From: a virus
Reading direction: 5' to 3' (one strand)
Length of the DNA stretch: 25,952 nucleotides
IMG/VR virus record: IMGVR_UViG_3300044859_000333
Location: 1 to 25,952 of that record
Positions 14,324-23,358 of the stretch are shown here, piece by piece (positions within the stretch are counted from its first letter, which is position 1; each line of letters begins with the position of its first letter). Below the pieces are notes generated by a model. It was not told where the DNA came from. It was given only the letters and a program-made list of their open reading frames with translations, and did not search any database. The translations under genes were made by a program, and so were the position numbers.

Positions 14324-15668
14324 AAGGCATTGCTTTTTTTATTTCGTTAAAATCTATGTAATGAGTGTTTTCCCAAAGTTGAAATGGTGTCATGTTTTCA
14401 GAAGATTTAATATCTAAGGCAAAAACATTATTCTTTTTTAATGAAATCGAAGCAGATGAATGAGGTGTTAACTTTAACTTTTCTTGAACTGAATTATCCA
14501 AGATATGACTGTGTTTGTTTTCCCACGGCTGCCAGTTCCATTTTACCATTAATCTTGATGAAATCAATCTTCCTGCTCCTGCTGTATGCATTAATCTTCT
14601 AGCGTCAATATAACCTCCCCAATATGCAGCCCTGTTAGTTGTCGTGTCGTAAAAATAAAAATCAGTTACTCCGATAAAGTCAGTTCCCTTTTCAATTTCT
14701 TTTGAATAAACATTCATCAACTCAGGTGAAATCACATCATCAGAACCAAGACAAAGAACGTAATCGCAACCTAATTGTCCTGCCTTGATAGTTGTTGCAT
14801 TCATCTTAGCTGCAAGTGGTGTGTTCGGCACTTCCAAATAAATATAACCTTTTGATTCAACCATCTTTCGTGATCGTTCACCTTCTGATCCTGCAACTAT
14901 AACATGATAATTAAAATCAGAGTTCTTAATTAAATGACCAATACCCTTTGCAAACATTTCGAATACTTCTGGACGTTTCCAAACTCCCGTAACAATCGCA
15001 ATGGTTTTTCTTTTCTTGATTTCAGGATGGAAAATATTAATGTAAAAATCAGAATCATCTCCAATAAGTTGTCTGAGTTTTTTAAATTCAGGATCAGGTG
15101 AATATCCTTTGAATGTTTCTAAATGTCCTTTGCCACCTGTTGATCCGATGCCGTGTTTGATGCCAACTGCGATTGCTGGTAATGTTCTAAATGTTTTACC
15201 CTTTAATTGCTTCCATAATTCGATGTCTAGAAATACAAACGAATCTTCAGGAAAAGTAATCTTTTTAATTCCTTCTGCTGACAATAGTGTTCCCATCAAA
15301 CTTGCACGTCCGGGATGAGTTAACTCTACATGCAAACCTTGTTTAATATGATAGTATTGTGTTTGTTCAACTCCAAATATTTCGGGCTTGCCTTGTATCT
15401 CCCAAAACTCAATCATTGATTTAATGTAGTTAGGAGAATACCAATCATCATCCTCCATAATCAAGACCACATCACATCCAAGTTCAATTGCTTCTTCGCA
15501 TCCTATTCTGATTCGCTTTGTTAGGTCTTTTGCCAACACATCTTCTTTGTGATCAACTATAATCCAATGGTCAGGTCTTAGTGTTTGACGTTGAATATAA
15601 AAGCTTAATCTGTCCAAGAACATTTTGCGCTTCGAATCTTGATGAGGTGTTATAACTCCGATTGTCAT
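14298..15668 (-). CDS. Two-domain GT-A glycosyltransferase
   Basis: This 456-aa protein has two GT-A-like halves. Domain 1 begins MTIGVITPHQDSKRK and has LIMEDDDWYSPNYI near residues 69-82, an acidic DxD-like metal and nucleotide-sugar motif. Domain 2 begins near residue 220 (KTIAIVTGVWKRPE) and has CLGSDDVISPE around 306-316, again DxD-like. No membrane helix or signal peptide is seen. Bifunctional glycosyltransferases of this type may add two sugars in turn. The C-terminal 60 residues are polar. The gene starts in an ATGA overlap with the HTH gene and its end overlaps the AsnB-like gene by 26 nt. Donor and acceptor are not evident. Confidence 0.8.
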   Translation of the reverse strand: MTIGVITPHQDSKRKMFLDRLSFYIQRQTLRPDHWIIVDHKEDVLAKDLTKRIRIGCEEAIELGCDVVLIMEDDDWYSPNYIKSMIEFWEIQGKPEIFGVEQTQYYHIKQGLHVELTHPGRASLMGTLLSAEGIKKITFPEDSFVFLDIELWKQLKGKTFRTLPAIAVGIKHGIGSTGGKGHLETFKGYSPDPEFKKLRQLIGDDSDFYINIFHPEIKKRKTIAIVTGVWKRPEVFEMFAKGIGHLIKNSDFNYHVIVAGSEGERSRKMVESKGYIYLEVPNTPLAAKMNATTIKAGQLGCDYVLCLGSDDVISPELMNVYSKEIEKGTDFIGVTDFYFYDTTTNRAAYWGGYIDARRLMHTAGAGRLISSRLMVKWNWQPWENKHSHILDNSVQEKLKLTPHSSASISLKKNNVFALDIKSSENMTPFQLWENTHYIDFNEIKKAMPYVWDSRDI

Positions 15669-15895
15669 TCTTTCATAAATTTAATTGCTCTCCAGATTGT
15701 ACGCTCTGAAACTCCGAATTCATCAGCTACATTGGAAACAGATTGAACTTGCGAAAATCCAAGTGCAATGTTTACCTCAACGGAAAAATAAATATCTCGG
15801 TAAAGTAATGTTTTATATCCAATTAATCCATTTCTAAATAAGTCAGTTAATTGACCTGATTTAGTTAGTTCGGTAATTTGTTCAAGTCTGCCCAT
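15665..15895 (-). CDS. Small helix-turn-helix protein
   Basis: In this 76-aa protein residues 49-72 form a helix-turn-helix (SVSNVADEFGVSERTIWRAI), with a Val-x-Glu/x-Phe-Gly-Val-Ser turn typical of DNA-binding HTH domains. The first 45 residues are a helical extension with a NGLIGYKTLLY segment; I recall similar small proteins from other Bacteroidota phages. It lies within the late operon, one base of overlap with the tape measure gene and an ATGA overlap with the glycosyltransferase gene, so it is made with the late proteins. It may be a regulator of late or later genes or a DNA-end binding protein; the sequence does not decide. Confidence 0.7.
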   Translation of the reverse strand: MGRLEQITELTKSGQLTDLFRNGLIGYKTLLYRDIYFSVEVNIALGFSQVQSVSNVADEFGVSERTIWRAIKFMKE

Positions 15896-18669
15896 TAGAT
15901 CACAGATACATCCCTTACTTGCCTACGATCAATTTGAGCCTTATCAATGTCAGTTACTTTGGTTACAATTGTAAGTCCTGCAATTGCCTCACGGATCTGC
16001 TGACCTACATCAACCGATTGAGGTGGGATAAAACTACTTTGAATTGGATCAAGTCCTGTTGCAAACTTATTTGGTCTGTTTAACCACGCAAGATAACCGG
16101 GATTAATTTGTTCAGATAAATTTGTGCCTCGTTCGGTAATCACAGATTCACCTCGTGAAAGATATGCCGGTATTGAATCACTTGTTCCATTTCCTTCTCC
16201 CATCATGCCAACTACTCCTCCTGCAAATGATGGTGGTGTTGGTGGTGTTGAATTTTGAATTATGCTTAACTGAGCTAATGTAACTCCACTAATAACAGCA
16301 GCAGCAATCGCACCTGCAATTGGTCCTAATTGAAATGCAGCAACAATACCTTGCGCTCCTGCAATTATGGTCTGTGCAACTTGGAATGCTTTGTTAGTGT
16401 TGAATTGTTTTAGTTCTAGATCATACTTTTTCTTCGCAGTATCTCTGTTTAATTTATCAATCTTTGTTTTCTTTTCTGCCTCAGATAATGTACTTGCATT
16501 AATGGCATCTGTTTCTGCTTTTTGGGTTGAATCAATATTAGCTAATCTAGCTGTATAAGAATCATTTATTGCGCCTTGAATAGCTGAAACATTCTGAGAT
16601 ATTTGTTGAATAGAAGTTGCTAGTGCATCAGTATCTTCCTTTGATAATCCAACAGCAGCACCAAATGTAGAGTCTCCTTTTTTTGTTGCATCTTGTTTAG
16701 CCTTTGAAATTGCTTGTTCAATAGCAGTTATGCCTTGAAGTTCTTCCTTAGTTATAATTCCATCAGCACCCACAAACTCTTTAGCTAGTGCCAATTGTTG
16801 TTCAAGTGATGCAAGTTGTATCTGATATTTTTTTGCTGCCTTTTCTTCTTCAGTACCTACCGATAAATCAACAGCAGCCAGATCAAGTTCAAGTTGCTTT
16901 GTAAGGAAACTTTGTTGAGCATTAAACAATTCTGATTGAACAGCTAGTATATCATCTTTTTTCTTTTGCTCCCTTGCTAATTGAGAAGCAGCAGATTCAG
17001 CATCAAATACGTCTAATGCTTCTTTTTTTGCCTTTTCAATTGCTGCACGTAGTTTTACTTCTTCCTCTCCATTACCTTTAATTACAGCAAGTTTATCTGT
17101 AAATGATTTTTCTAATTTTTGCCTGTCATTTAAAAGGAATTCATCGTTAAGACTTTTGATATCTTCTTGATATTTCTTTTGTGCTTCTTTCAATTTATCA
17201 TTTGCTGATTTTTGTGCAGCAGACAATTTTTCATCTGCCTTTTTTTGCTCCTCAATTCTTTTTTGATTCGCCTCATTTTCTGCAATAGTAATATTGTCTT
17301 TTGATTCTTGAATTGCCTTGTTGTTTTCTTGAATTGTTTTTAACAATTCGCTGTATTGTTTAGCTGTACCATTGTTTGATTTCTTAATTATATCAGCAGA
17401 CTTTTGGGCAGCAGCATTTTGAGCAATTAATGTTTGTTGATATGCTTTTTCTTTTTCTTTTTCAAGTGCAATTGTATCTCTACCTAATGACTGCTGTAAT
17501 TTAATCTGCCTATCAAATACAGTCTTAACCACTTCACCTCTTGCTTTCTCTTTCTCAATTAAATCATTCAAAGTAACAAGTTGAGCAGCATAGGATTCAT
17601 TTAGTTTATTTGTTGCCCGTTCTTGTTCCGATGTCAAACCAAGAAAATCAGTTACTGCATTCAACACCTTGTCAAAGTTTGCAACAAGCAAAACAATACC
17701 TGCTATCAATGCAGCAACTCCTAGTGTTGCGATTGCCCAAGCTATTCCAGATGCAACACCAAATGCAGTTGTGATTCCCGTTAATACTGTTGTTGAACCT
17801 GCTAAGATAAAATTGCCTGCAGCCAATGCGGATTTCTTGATAAGTTCCGCAGTATCAAGAATTGCTCCTGCTTCCTTTGCAATGTTCGCCAACTGTTGAG
17901 CAATTGCAATAGCTTTTAAAGATTCAGCAACCGAAGCCTGCACATCTTCGTTATCAGAAAATGCAAGATTAACAAGTTCTAGAGTTGAACCCAAAGTAAC
18001 AGCAGTTGCAACAGTATCTTCAAATGCTTTCTTTGCAGGATTCTTTGGTTCTTTATTTCCGAACTCATCAATCTTACCTTCTAATTGACCAATCTGTAAT
18101 CCAAGATTTGCTGCCTCATCTTTGGCATCCTTAAACTCCTGAGTATTGATATCAAGTGTTTGAACTGTTTTTTGAAGATCTGTAAGCCTCGCCTTTAAAT
18201 CAAGCAATGATGTTCCTGCTCTTTTTACCGATCCTTCATAATCTCCTACATTCCTTCTGAAATTACCAATTGCCCCTTCTGTTCCTTTTAGTTCTTCGGT
18301 AATTACATTAATCTGATCTGCGTATGCCTTACCAACAACAGATGTTTCTCGTTCTGCCTTGCTTAATGCATTGTATTGAGCAGTAAGAATTGATAGTTGA
18401 GCCTTTAATTGATCATTCGAACCTTCAGCAGCAAGTTGAGCCTTAACAAGATTATTTGTTTCCTTTGTCTGTTTGGCAATTTCTTGATTCAGAATCTTAA
18501 TTGCAGCATCATTTTTCAATACTGCCTCTGAATTCTTACCTTCAGTTATAGTCAGAACCTTGTTGGTATCAGCAAGTGAATCTCGCTGCTTTTTAAGGTC
18601 AGCAGTTTTCTTGATAGCTTGATCTGCATCCAGTACAAGCCTTAGAATTTCAGTAGTTTCGTTTGCCAT
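15895..18669 (-). CDS. Tape measure protein
   Basis: This 924-aa protein fixes tail length and is packed inside the tail tube. It is rich in Ala, Lys, Gln and Glu, with long coiled-coil stretches (about 15-215 and 345-690). Two strongly hydrophobic regions lie at about 283-330 and 762-805, as in tape measure proteins that meet the host membrane. The C-terminal segment has SFAGG, then GEGNGTSDSIPAYLSRGESVI-like sequence, which is typical of the family. With about 1.5 Å of tail per residue, the usual rule, the tail would be about 140 nm (inference). The gene begins immediately after the stop of the tail-tip gene (no gap). A longer repeat structure is not obvious. Confidence 0.93.
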   Translation of the reverse strand: MANETTEILRLVLDADQAIKKTADLKKQRDSLADTNKVLTITEGKNSEAVLKNDAAIKILNQEIAKQTKETNNLVKAQLAAEGSNDQLKAQLSILTAQYNALSKAERETSVVGKAYADQINVITEELKGTEGAIGNFRRNVGDYEGSVKRAGTSLLDLKARLTDLQKTVQTLDINTQEFKDAKDEAANLGLQIGQLEGKIDEFGNKEPKNPAKKAFEDTVATAVTLGSTLELVNLAFSDNEDVQASVAESLKAIAIAQQLANIAKEAGAILDTAELIKKSALAAGNFILAGSTTVLTGITTAFGVASGIAWAIATLGVAALIAGIVLLVANFDKVLNAVTDFLGLTSEQERATNKLNESYAAQLVTLNDLIEKEKARGEVVKTVFDRQIKLQQSLGRDTIALEKEKEKAYQQTLIAQNAAAQKSADIIKKSNNGTAKQYSELLKTIQENNKAIQESKDNITIAENEANQKRIEEQKKADEKLSAAQKSANDKLKEAQKKYQEDIKSLNDEFLLNDRQKLEKSFTDKLAVIKGNGEEEVKLRAAIEKAKKEALDVFDAESAASQLAREQKKKDDILAVQSELFNAQQSFLTKQLELDLAAVDLSVGTEEEKAAKKYQIQLASLEQQLALAKEFVGADGIITKEELQGITAIEQAISKAKQDATKKGDSTFGAAVGLSKEDTDALATSIQQISQNVSAIQGAINDSYTARLANIDSTQKAETDAINASTLSEAEKKTKIDKLNRDTAKKKYDLELKQFNTNKAFQVAQTIIAGAQGIVAAFQLGPIAGAIAAAVISGVTLAQLSIIQNSTPPTPPSFAGGVVGMMGEGNGTSDSIPAYLSRGESVITERGTNLSEQINPGYLAWLNRPNKFATGLDPIQSSFIPPQSVDVGQQIREAIAGLTIVTKVTDIDKAQIDRRQVRDVSVI

Positions 18670-20598
18670 TTAGATACCCATTAACACGATTTTAGTAGAT
18701 TGATTTTTGCCTGTGTATTCACTTATTTCGTCCACGTAAAAATAACGATTAAAATGTTGAATGAAGATTGGATATTTAAACTTGAATTTCTGAATGTCCA
18801 CATCGTTCAATCTAACGTAGCAAGTAACTCTTTGAATCTTATCAGTCATTGGAATTAACAATGAATCGAAATATCTTGAAAATAATATACCCCAATCCAA
18901 TGAATGTTCTGATCCCGAGTAATCAAAGTAAGCAAATGGAAATGGACTTGTTGTTCCTGATATTTGGTTACCAATTTTAACAGTTCCGGGATTACTTCCA
19001 AGCATTCCGAACCTTGCATTGTCATCCATTACAATTCTACTATTGTCAAAATCCCAAACATCGAAACTCATCACAGGAATTGTTTGCAGTCCCAAGATTG
19101 CTGAAATGGAATAATCCGCCTCTGATTTTATGTAAGTTGTATTATCGGGCAACTGATCATTTGCAACATTTAGATTGTATGAGTACAAAAGAAACTCACT
19201 CCATTGAAGTGTAGTTGTTTGTCCTATCCCTGATGCAATAAATGTAACCAGTATTTCTTTTGATAGATCTAATTTATCACTCCAATCTAATGCTTCATTT
19301 TTATTTGTTGAGATTTCATCAAGTCTGAAAATATCAATTTCTTTGGTGTATTCATCAACATCGTATATTGCTCCGAATATATTTCCAACCTCTTTTACGA
19401 ATTTTCCAATTGTCCACTCAGGTAAATGATCTGCAATTGACAAAGGTCTGAGAAAATGCGTTTCAGGTGCTGCAATTTCTTGGACTCTGAATTGACCTGA
19501 GTTAAAATCAAAAATTGAACCATCTGAACCATTTACTAAAAATGAAACACAAGCATTTGGAGGACTGTTATTTATAGCATTATTATCATAAATATCTTCA
19601 AGTGTAGTTTCAAGACTTATTGTTCCTGTAAAGTTTTGAGGAGTTGTTACTGGAAATGTAATTGGCAATGATACCTGAGAAAAAAGACCAGATAAAGTTT
19701 GAATTAATATTGATGCGCTACTTATACCAACATTAACTGTTACATCATAGTCAAATTCAAATAAGTAAATACCGGGAACAGGTATCTTATAAGTATCAAT
19801 ACTATAAGTATTTCCTTGATCTACTATTGTTGTTGTTTGAATTAAACTCCATGGGTTATAAATTCCCGTAAGATCTAAGAACTGCCTTTTATTTGTTAAA
19901 AGATCAATTGTATAAGATAGAGATCCAACACTAGCAGTAGTCTTAAATTGATCCGCAAATCTTTGTGAAATATTTAAACTTGATATTGCAATCATTAACT
20001 TTTCAAACTGATCGTTTGTGTAAGTTGATCCTGTCCAAGTGTAACCGAACATTAGAGCAATTCTTTCAAACAGATTTTTACAAAAGATAAATGGAATTAA
20101 ACCTTTTGATTGTATGGTATTAAAAATCAAACTTTGATTTCCTGTCTGACAAATTGGGAATATTATTCCATCTGTCCAATCATTCGTAACATCACTTAAT
20201 ATACTTGCCCTATTCCAATACTTATCCAAATCAGAAGTGTCAACATCACTCAGGTAAGTGGTATTGAATCTATCAAATAAACTTCCATTACCTGCACGAA
20301 TCGAAAGCGAAATGCTGTCTGATACTGATTCAATAATTACTGTTACATTCGAAGCAATTTCGATTCCTTCAGAAATGATCTTTCCATTTAATGGTGAATA
20401 AGGTGTTCCTGAATTATCTTGAAACTGAGTTATGCCAAGAGCAGACCGATTCGATCTTGTTTTAGGAACATTAAACTTATTAGTAAATGAACTATATCTG
20501 TTTTGAAGATTACCGATTGTAGCACATTTTTTTGACAGAGCCACAACAGTATCTGAAAATAATTCAATCTCATAATCATTTACAATTACTTTTATCAT
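18670..20598 (-). CDS. Putative tail tip/baseplate protein
   Basis: This 642-aa protein lies directly before the tape measure gene. Its N-terminal 110 residues follow a pattern seen in Bacteroidota phage tail proteins: a small strand domain, LQNRYSSFTNKFNVPKTRSNR, then strands leading to ISEGIEIASNVTVIIE. The middle is beta-rich with Asn- and Thr-rich segments; near residues 410-420 is a VKEVGNIFGAIYDVDE segment. The C-terminus (ending near a YVDEISEYTGKNQSTKI segment) looks like a small OB-like or hub domain. A role as distal tail or hub protein is likely from size, position and pattern; its exact equivalent in lambda or other model phages is not clear. It starts in an ATGA overlap with the preceding tail gene. 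Confidence 0.6.
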   Translation of the reverse strand: MIKVIVNDYEIELFSDTVVALSKKCATIGNLQNRYSSFTNKFNVPKTRSNRSALGITQFQDNSGTPYSPLNGKIISEGIEIASNVTVIIESVSDSISLSIRAGNGSLFDRFNTTYLSDVDTSDLDKYWNRASILSDVTNDWTDGIIFPICQTGNQSLIFNTIQSKGLIPFIFCKNLFERIALMFGYTWTGSTYTNDQFEKLMIAISSLNISQRFADQFKTTASVGSLSYTIDLLTNKRQFLDLTGIYNPWSLIQTTTIVDQGNTYSIDTYKIPVPGIYLFEFDYDVTVNVGISSASILIQTLSGLFSQVSLPITFPVTTPQNFTGTISLETTLEDIYDNNAINNSPPNACVSFLVNGSDGSIFDFNSGQFRVQEIAAPETHFLRPLSIADHLPEWTIGKFVKEVGNIFGAIYDVDEYTKEIDIFRLDEISTNKNEALDWSDKLDLSKEILVTFIASGIGQTTTLQWSEFLLYSYNLNVANDQLPDNTTYIKSEADYSISAILGLQTIPVMSFDVWDFDNSRIVMDDNARFGMLGSNPGTVKIGNQISGTTSPFPFAYFDYSGSEHSLDWGILFSRYFDSLLIPMTDKIQRVTCYVRLNDVDIQKFKFKYPIFIQHFNRYFYVDEISEYTGKNQSTKIVLMGI

Positions 20599-22019
20599 GC
20601 TGACTGGTTAAATTGTCTAGAATAACTAAATGCAAATTCAAGATTGAAAGTATTGTCTGCCAATTTACCAATCACAAATGTACCGGGAGCAATAAGTATT
20701 CCTGTTCTTTTCCATCCCAAACCATCAGCAGTTATTACCGATACCTTAACCGATGTAAGAAGCGTTTTAAGACCTTCAATGTCGTTTCGTGATATTGCGC
20801 TTACTCCACATTTGAATAGCTGTGTAGCATCTTTACTGAAGAAATCAGACCTTTGTTCAAGATCTGAAATTCGATTGAATGCATATTCAAATGTATCACC
20901 TCCATTAACTAACAATGATTCTTCTGATTTATCGTTAAAAAGGTAATAAGAACGATTGCCTAACTTACCAAGCCATTCAATGTAAATTCCGTTGCATCCT
21001 GATTGATCAGGATAAACAATGTCAATAAATAAATTCTCACTTACTTGTGCATCATTAGACGTAAGTTTGTGGGCAACATAAGTTACATTATCACCAGGTG
21101 AAATGTTAACATCAATGTTTGGATAAATCCTGCACAATGAACCTTTGTTTGTAGCAGTAACAGTTGAAGTGTCAGTACCTATCGAAACATCACCTGCAAA
21201 ATGTTCTGCTTCAGATGTCATTGGAACAAGATCAAGGTCAGTAGGGAAGATGAATGAAATATCAAAAGGATAGCTTACGAAATATTTTGGTCTTACGAAA
21301 TCACGGGGAATCTTTTTGTTTTCGTTGTAAATATCTAAGTAGTACTCAGCATAATTTCCATTGTACTCCGCTTGTAATTGGAATGCTCCATTAACACCAT
21401 AATGTGTTTCACTCAATAAAACAAATGAATTACTTGAACCATTCCAATTCTCCTTAACTGAATAAACAAATGCAATAGTTGAGTTGATATCTTGAACGGA
21501 AGTATCAGCAACTTCCAAAACAAGTGCATCAATATTACTGACAAAGGTTTGAAGTGCTGAAGAAATATCAATTCCAATTACTCCTGCTGTGTTTGGTGAT
21601 GCTTTTAATGTTGCAAGAACATTTGTATTTGTTGGTTCGGAAATATTCAAATCAATAAAGTAATTCTCACGCAAAGTGTTATCATTCATGTATGCATCAA
21701 TTCCAATTACTCCAGTCAAATCAACCTCAACGTCAACAGTTACATCAGTTCCGCTTACATCAGTAACAATTGCTGCGCCTTCATACACTCCTTCAAATCC
21801 AATATAAACAGAATGACCAATAGCAACTCCAATTGGTGCTGATGCAAAGATCATTCTTAAAAATGAACCACCAGAATATGATGCATTCGTAAATCTAAAA
21901 TCCCTTCTTAGGTATTCAACGTAAACAGGATTGTTAACTGCAACCCATGATGATTCGATTGCAGGACTTACCTCATCAGTTACGAGTTGTAAAAGATCAA
22001 CTGTTTGAATTATTGCCAT
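20595..22019 (-). CDS. Putative tail protein (large, beta-rich)
   Basis: I choose the ATG at 22019 (474 aa). The frame runs back to a TTG at 22049, which would only deepen the overlap with the upstream gene. The N-terminus (MAIIQTVDLLQLV, then a segment NNPVYVEYLRRDF) recalls tail proteins of Bacteroidota phages that begin with a NPVYF/Y and QRxD pattern. Several beta-rich domains follow, with a conserved-looking IGIDISSALQTFVS strand-helix near residues 145-160 and a CGVSAISRND segment near the C-terminus. There is no signal peptide or membrane helix. It probably forms part of the tail tip or tube; composition and position support a structural role, and I cannot name its function more closely. 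Confidence 0.55.
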   Translation of the reverse strand: MAIIQTVDLLQLVTDEVSPAIESSWVAVNNPVYVEYLRRDFRFTNASYSGGSFLRMIFASAPIGVAIGHSVYIGFEGVYEGAAIVTDVSGTDVTVDVEVDLTGVIGIDAYMNDNTLRENYFIDLNISEPTNTNVLATLKASPNTAGVIGIDISSALQTFVSNIDALVLEVADTSVQDINSTIAFVYSVKENWNGSSNSFVLLSETHYGVNGAFQLQAEYNGNYAEYYLDIYNENKKIPRDFVRPKYFVSYPFDISFIFPTDLDLVPMTSEAEHFAGDVSIGTDTSTVTATNKGSLCRIYPNIDVNISPGDNVTYVAHKLTSNDAQVSENLFIDIVYPDQSGCNGIYIEWLGKLGNRSYYLFNDKSEESLLVNGGDTFEYAFNRISDLEQRSDFFSKDATQLFKCGVSAISRNDIEGLKTLLTSVKVSVITADGLGWKRTGILIAPGTFVIGKLADNTFNLEFAFSYSRQFNQSA

Positions 22020-22491
22020 TGAAGATTTCTGATTTAACTTGTTTAACAAATGATAGAATAAGGTCTGATCCTAGTTGTTCAATCCTTCCATCCTTAACAA
22101 CTCCTTCAATTACTCGTGATGGTTTTGATCTTCCATAATAGTCAGTTCCACGATAAAGCCTTGTCCCATCCTGATGAATCTTTCTTGTGATTAAAAAAGC
22201 TAATGAATCTTTGCTAATGCCTCCTGTTGGAACTATCCCCTTGTCATCTATCCAAGAACGAATCAATGCCCGAAGTATTCCTGTACCACCTGACGATGGT
22301 TTACGACCTGATTCAATTGCTCCTGCGTATTTCAATCCAGTAATTACAACTTCATTTGAACTTACAGTTGATTCTAAGGATCGGTTAAATTTACCGGAAG
22401 CAGTTACACCCGAAACATCCATCGACTGTCTAATGTCAACAATGACCTTGTCAGCAAATGAATTAAGTATTTCGGGATCGAACTGTATCAT
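21997..22491 (-). CDS. Putative tail completion/neck protein (HK97 gp10-like)
   Basis: I choose the ATG at 22491 (164 aa), which overlaps the upstream stop in an ATGA junction; a TTG seven codons upstream is in frame. The layout resembles HK97 gp10-like proteins: an N-terminal helix with a DPEILNSFADKVIVDIR segment, then TGLKYAGAIESGRKPS, a strand that ends at a Gly-Arg-Lys-Pro loop and is characteristic of the family, then helices and a basic DYYGRSKPSRVI segment. Such proteins close the head-tail junction or the top of the tail. Gene position in the small-protein cluster upstream of the tail-tip genes fits. The last 23 nt overlap the next gene. Confidence 0.6.
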   Translation of the reverse strand: MIQFDPEILNSFADKVIVDIRQSMDVSGVTASGKFNRSLESTVSSNEVVITGLKYAGAIESGRKPSSGGTGILRALIRSWIDDKGIVPTGGISKDSLAFLITRKIHQDGTRLYRGTDYYGRSKPSRVIEGVVKDGRIEQLGSDLILSFVKQVKSEIFNGNNSNS

Positions 22492-22946
22492 GTTATAGGT
22501 AATGTTGCACAAACATCAGGTGATGGAGGAAGCAAAGTGATTCGAAGATATTGGAATACTCCTGCTGCGTTAACATCGAATCCATCAATGTAATCACGTA
22601 CAGGTTGAGTAACACGAACTTCACGTACGTCAACGTGCCTGTCAAGGTTTAATATCATTATCTTCGCTTGTTGCCTCATTATCTCAATTTCTACATCGTT
22701 TGAGTCCTGAGATTGACCAAGATCAGTATTTGCATTTTTATGCCCGTAAATCAAAAGAACATCATACACCTCTTGAACATTGTTCGCCAAATATTCATAA
22801 GGCATTTCAATTGGTCTGTTTAAGATTAAGAATGGCAGTTCCGTATTATCAGTCAATTGATTTGCTGCACCTCTTGGTTCGTTAATAAATGACTTTAAAA
22901 CAGTCATTGAATCAAAGCAATCCCGAATAACATTAACGATCCTCAT
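22488..22946 (-). CDS. Putative tail terminator/minor tail protein
   Basis: I choose the ATG at 22946 (152 aa), in an ATGA overlap with the upstream gene; an extension of nine codons upstream is in frame but would overlap further. The layout is helix, then strands LPFLILNRP and EVYDVLLIYGHKNA, a helix with QQAKIMILNLDRH, and a final strand YLRITLLPPSPDV. This alpha-beta pattern fits tail terminator (gpU-like) or tail completion proteins, and the following gene resembles gp10. I do not find a firm family signature, so the call rests on fold pattern and neighbours. Confidence 0.5.
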   Translation of the reverse strand: MRIVNVIRDCFDSMTVLKSFINEPRGAANQLTDNTELPFLILNRPIEMPYEYLANNVQEVYDVLLIYGHKNANTDLGQSQDSNDVEIEIMRQQAKIMILNLDRHVDVREVRVTQPVRDYIDGFDVNAAGVFQYLRITLLPPSPDVCATLPIT

Positions 22947-23128
22947 AATTTGATAGTGTTTGGAACATAACAAGTTGCCGTTACAAAGGTATCACTTCCG
23001 CTCTTAGTCCAATACTCATAAATCCAACCTCCTTTAATTCTTAAAACAGAAATTGAAGCATGAACATAAAGTCTTGCTCCCATTTCCAAATTCAGAATCT
23101 TAAGGTTGAATTCATCAGTTATAATCAT
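22943..23128 (-). CDS. Very small protein in the coupled tail cluster, function unknown
   Basis: This 61-aa protein is rich in Ile, Tyr and Thr, with no signal peptide or membrane helix. The middle holds GARLYVHASISVLRI, likely two strands, followed by WIYEYW. I do not recognise it. Its start and stop are both ATGA overlaps with its neighbours, so it is probably translated by coupling, which supports its reality in spite of its size. Confidence 0.55.
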   Translation of the reverse strand: MIITDEFNLKILNLEMGARLYVHASISVLRIKGGWIYEYWTKSGSDTFVTATCYVPNTIKL

Positions 23129-23358
23129 ACTGCTTGTGCTTTGCCCTCTTTAACCAATAAATTATAAATGTCCATAATCTTTGCACGTTCACGAGATGTG
23201 AATTGTGATTTCTTTTCTTTGATCCTGATTGCCTCTTTTCTTAGTAATTCGATTCGCTCCTTTTCAAAATCCACCTTTGATTTTTCAGGAACAAACTTAA
23301 CTGGCTTATTCTGCATGAATGCCCAAGTAAATTGAAAGAATTGTTTTAGTCTTTTCAT
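23125..23358 (-). CDS. Small basic protein, function unknown
   Basis: This 77-aa protein is very rich in Lys, Arg and Glu. The N-terminus is amphipathic (KRLKQFFQFTWAFMQ), the middle a charged helix (about 28-55), and the end a helix with AKIMDIYNLLVKEG. No membrane segment, signal peptide or known motif is clear. It lies right after the G/GT-like pair, in an ATGA overlap with it, and before another small gene in a further ATGA overlap. A small assembly or chaperone role in the tail cluster is possible but not shown. Confidence 0.55.
   Translation of the reverse strand: MKRLKQFFQFTWAFMQNKPVKFVPEKSKVDFEKERIELLRKEAIRIKEKKSQFTSRERAKIMDIYNLLVKEGKAQAV

Noticed and set aside
20644-20946. Open frame of 100 codons on the plus strand
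   Set aside because: It is opposite the coupled tail-tip gene at 20595-22019, with no promoter box or family pattern.
22187-22498. Open frame of 103 codons on the plus strand
   Set aside because: It lies wholly inside the gp10-like gene, whose protein pattern and ATGA coupling are convincing, and its product has no recognisable features.
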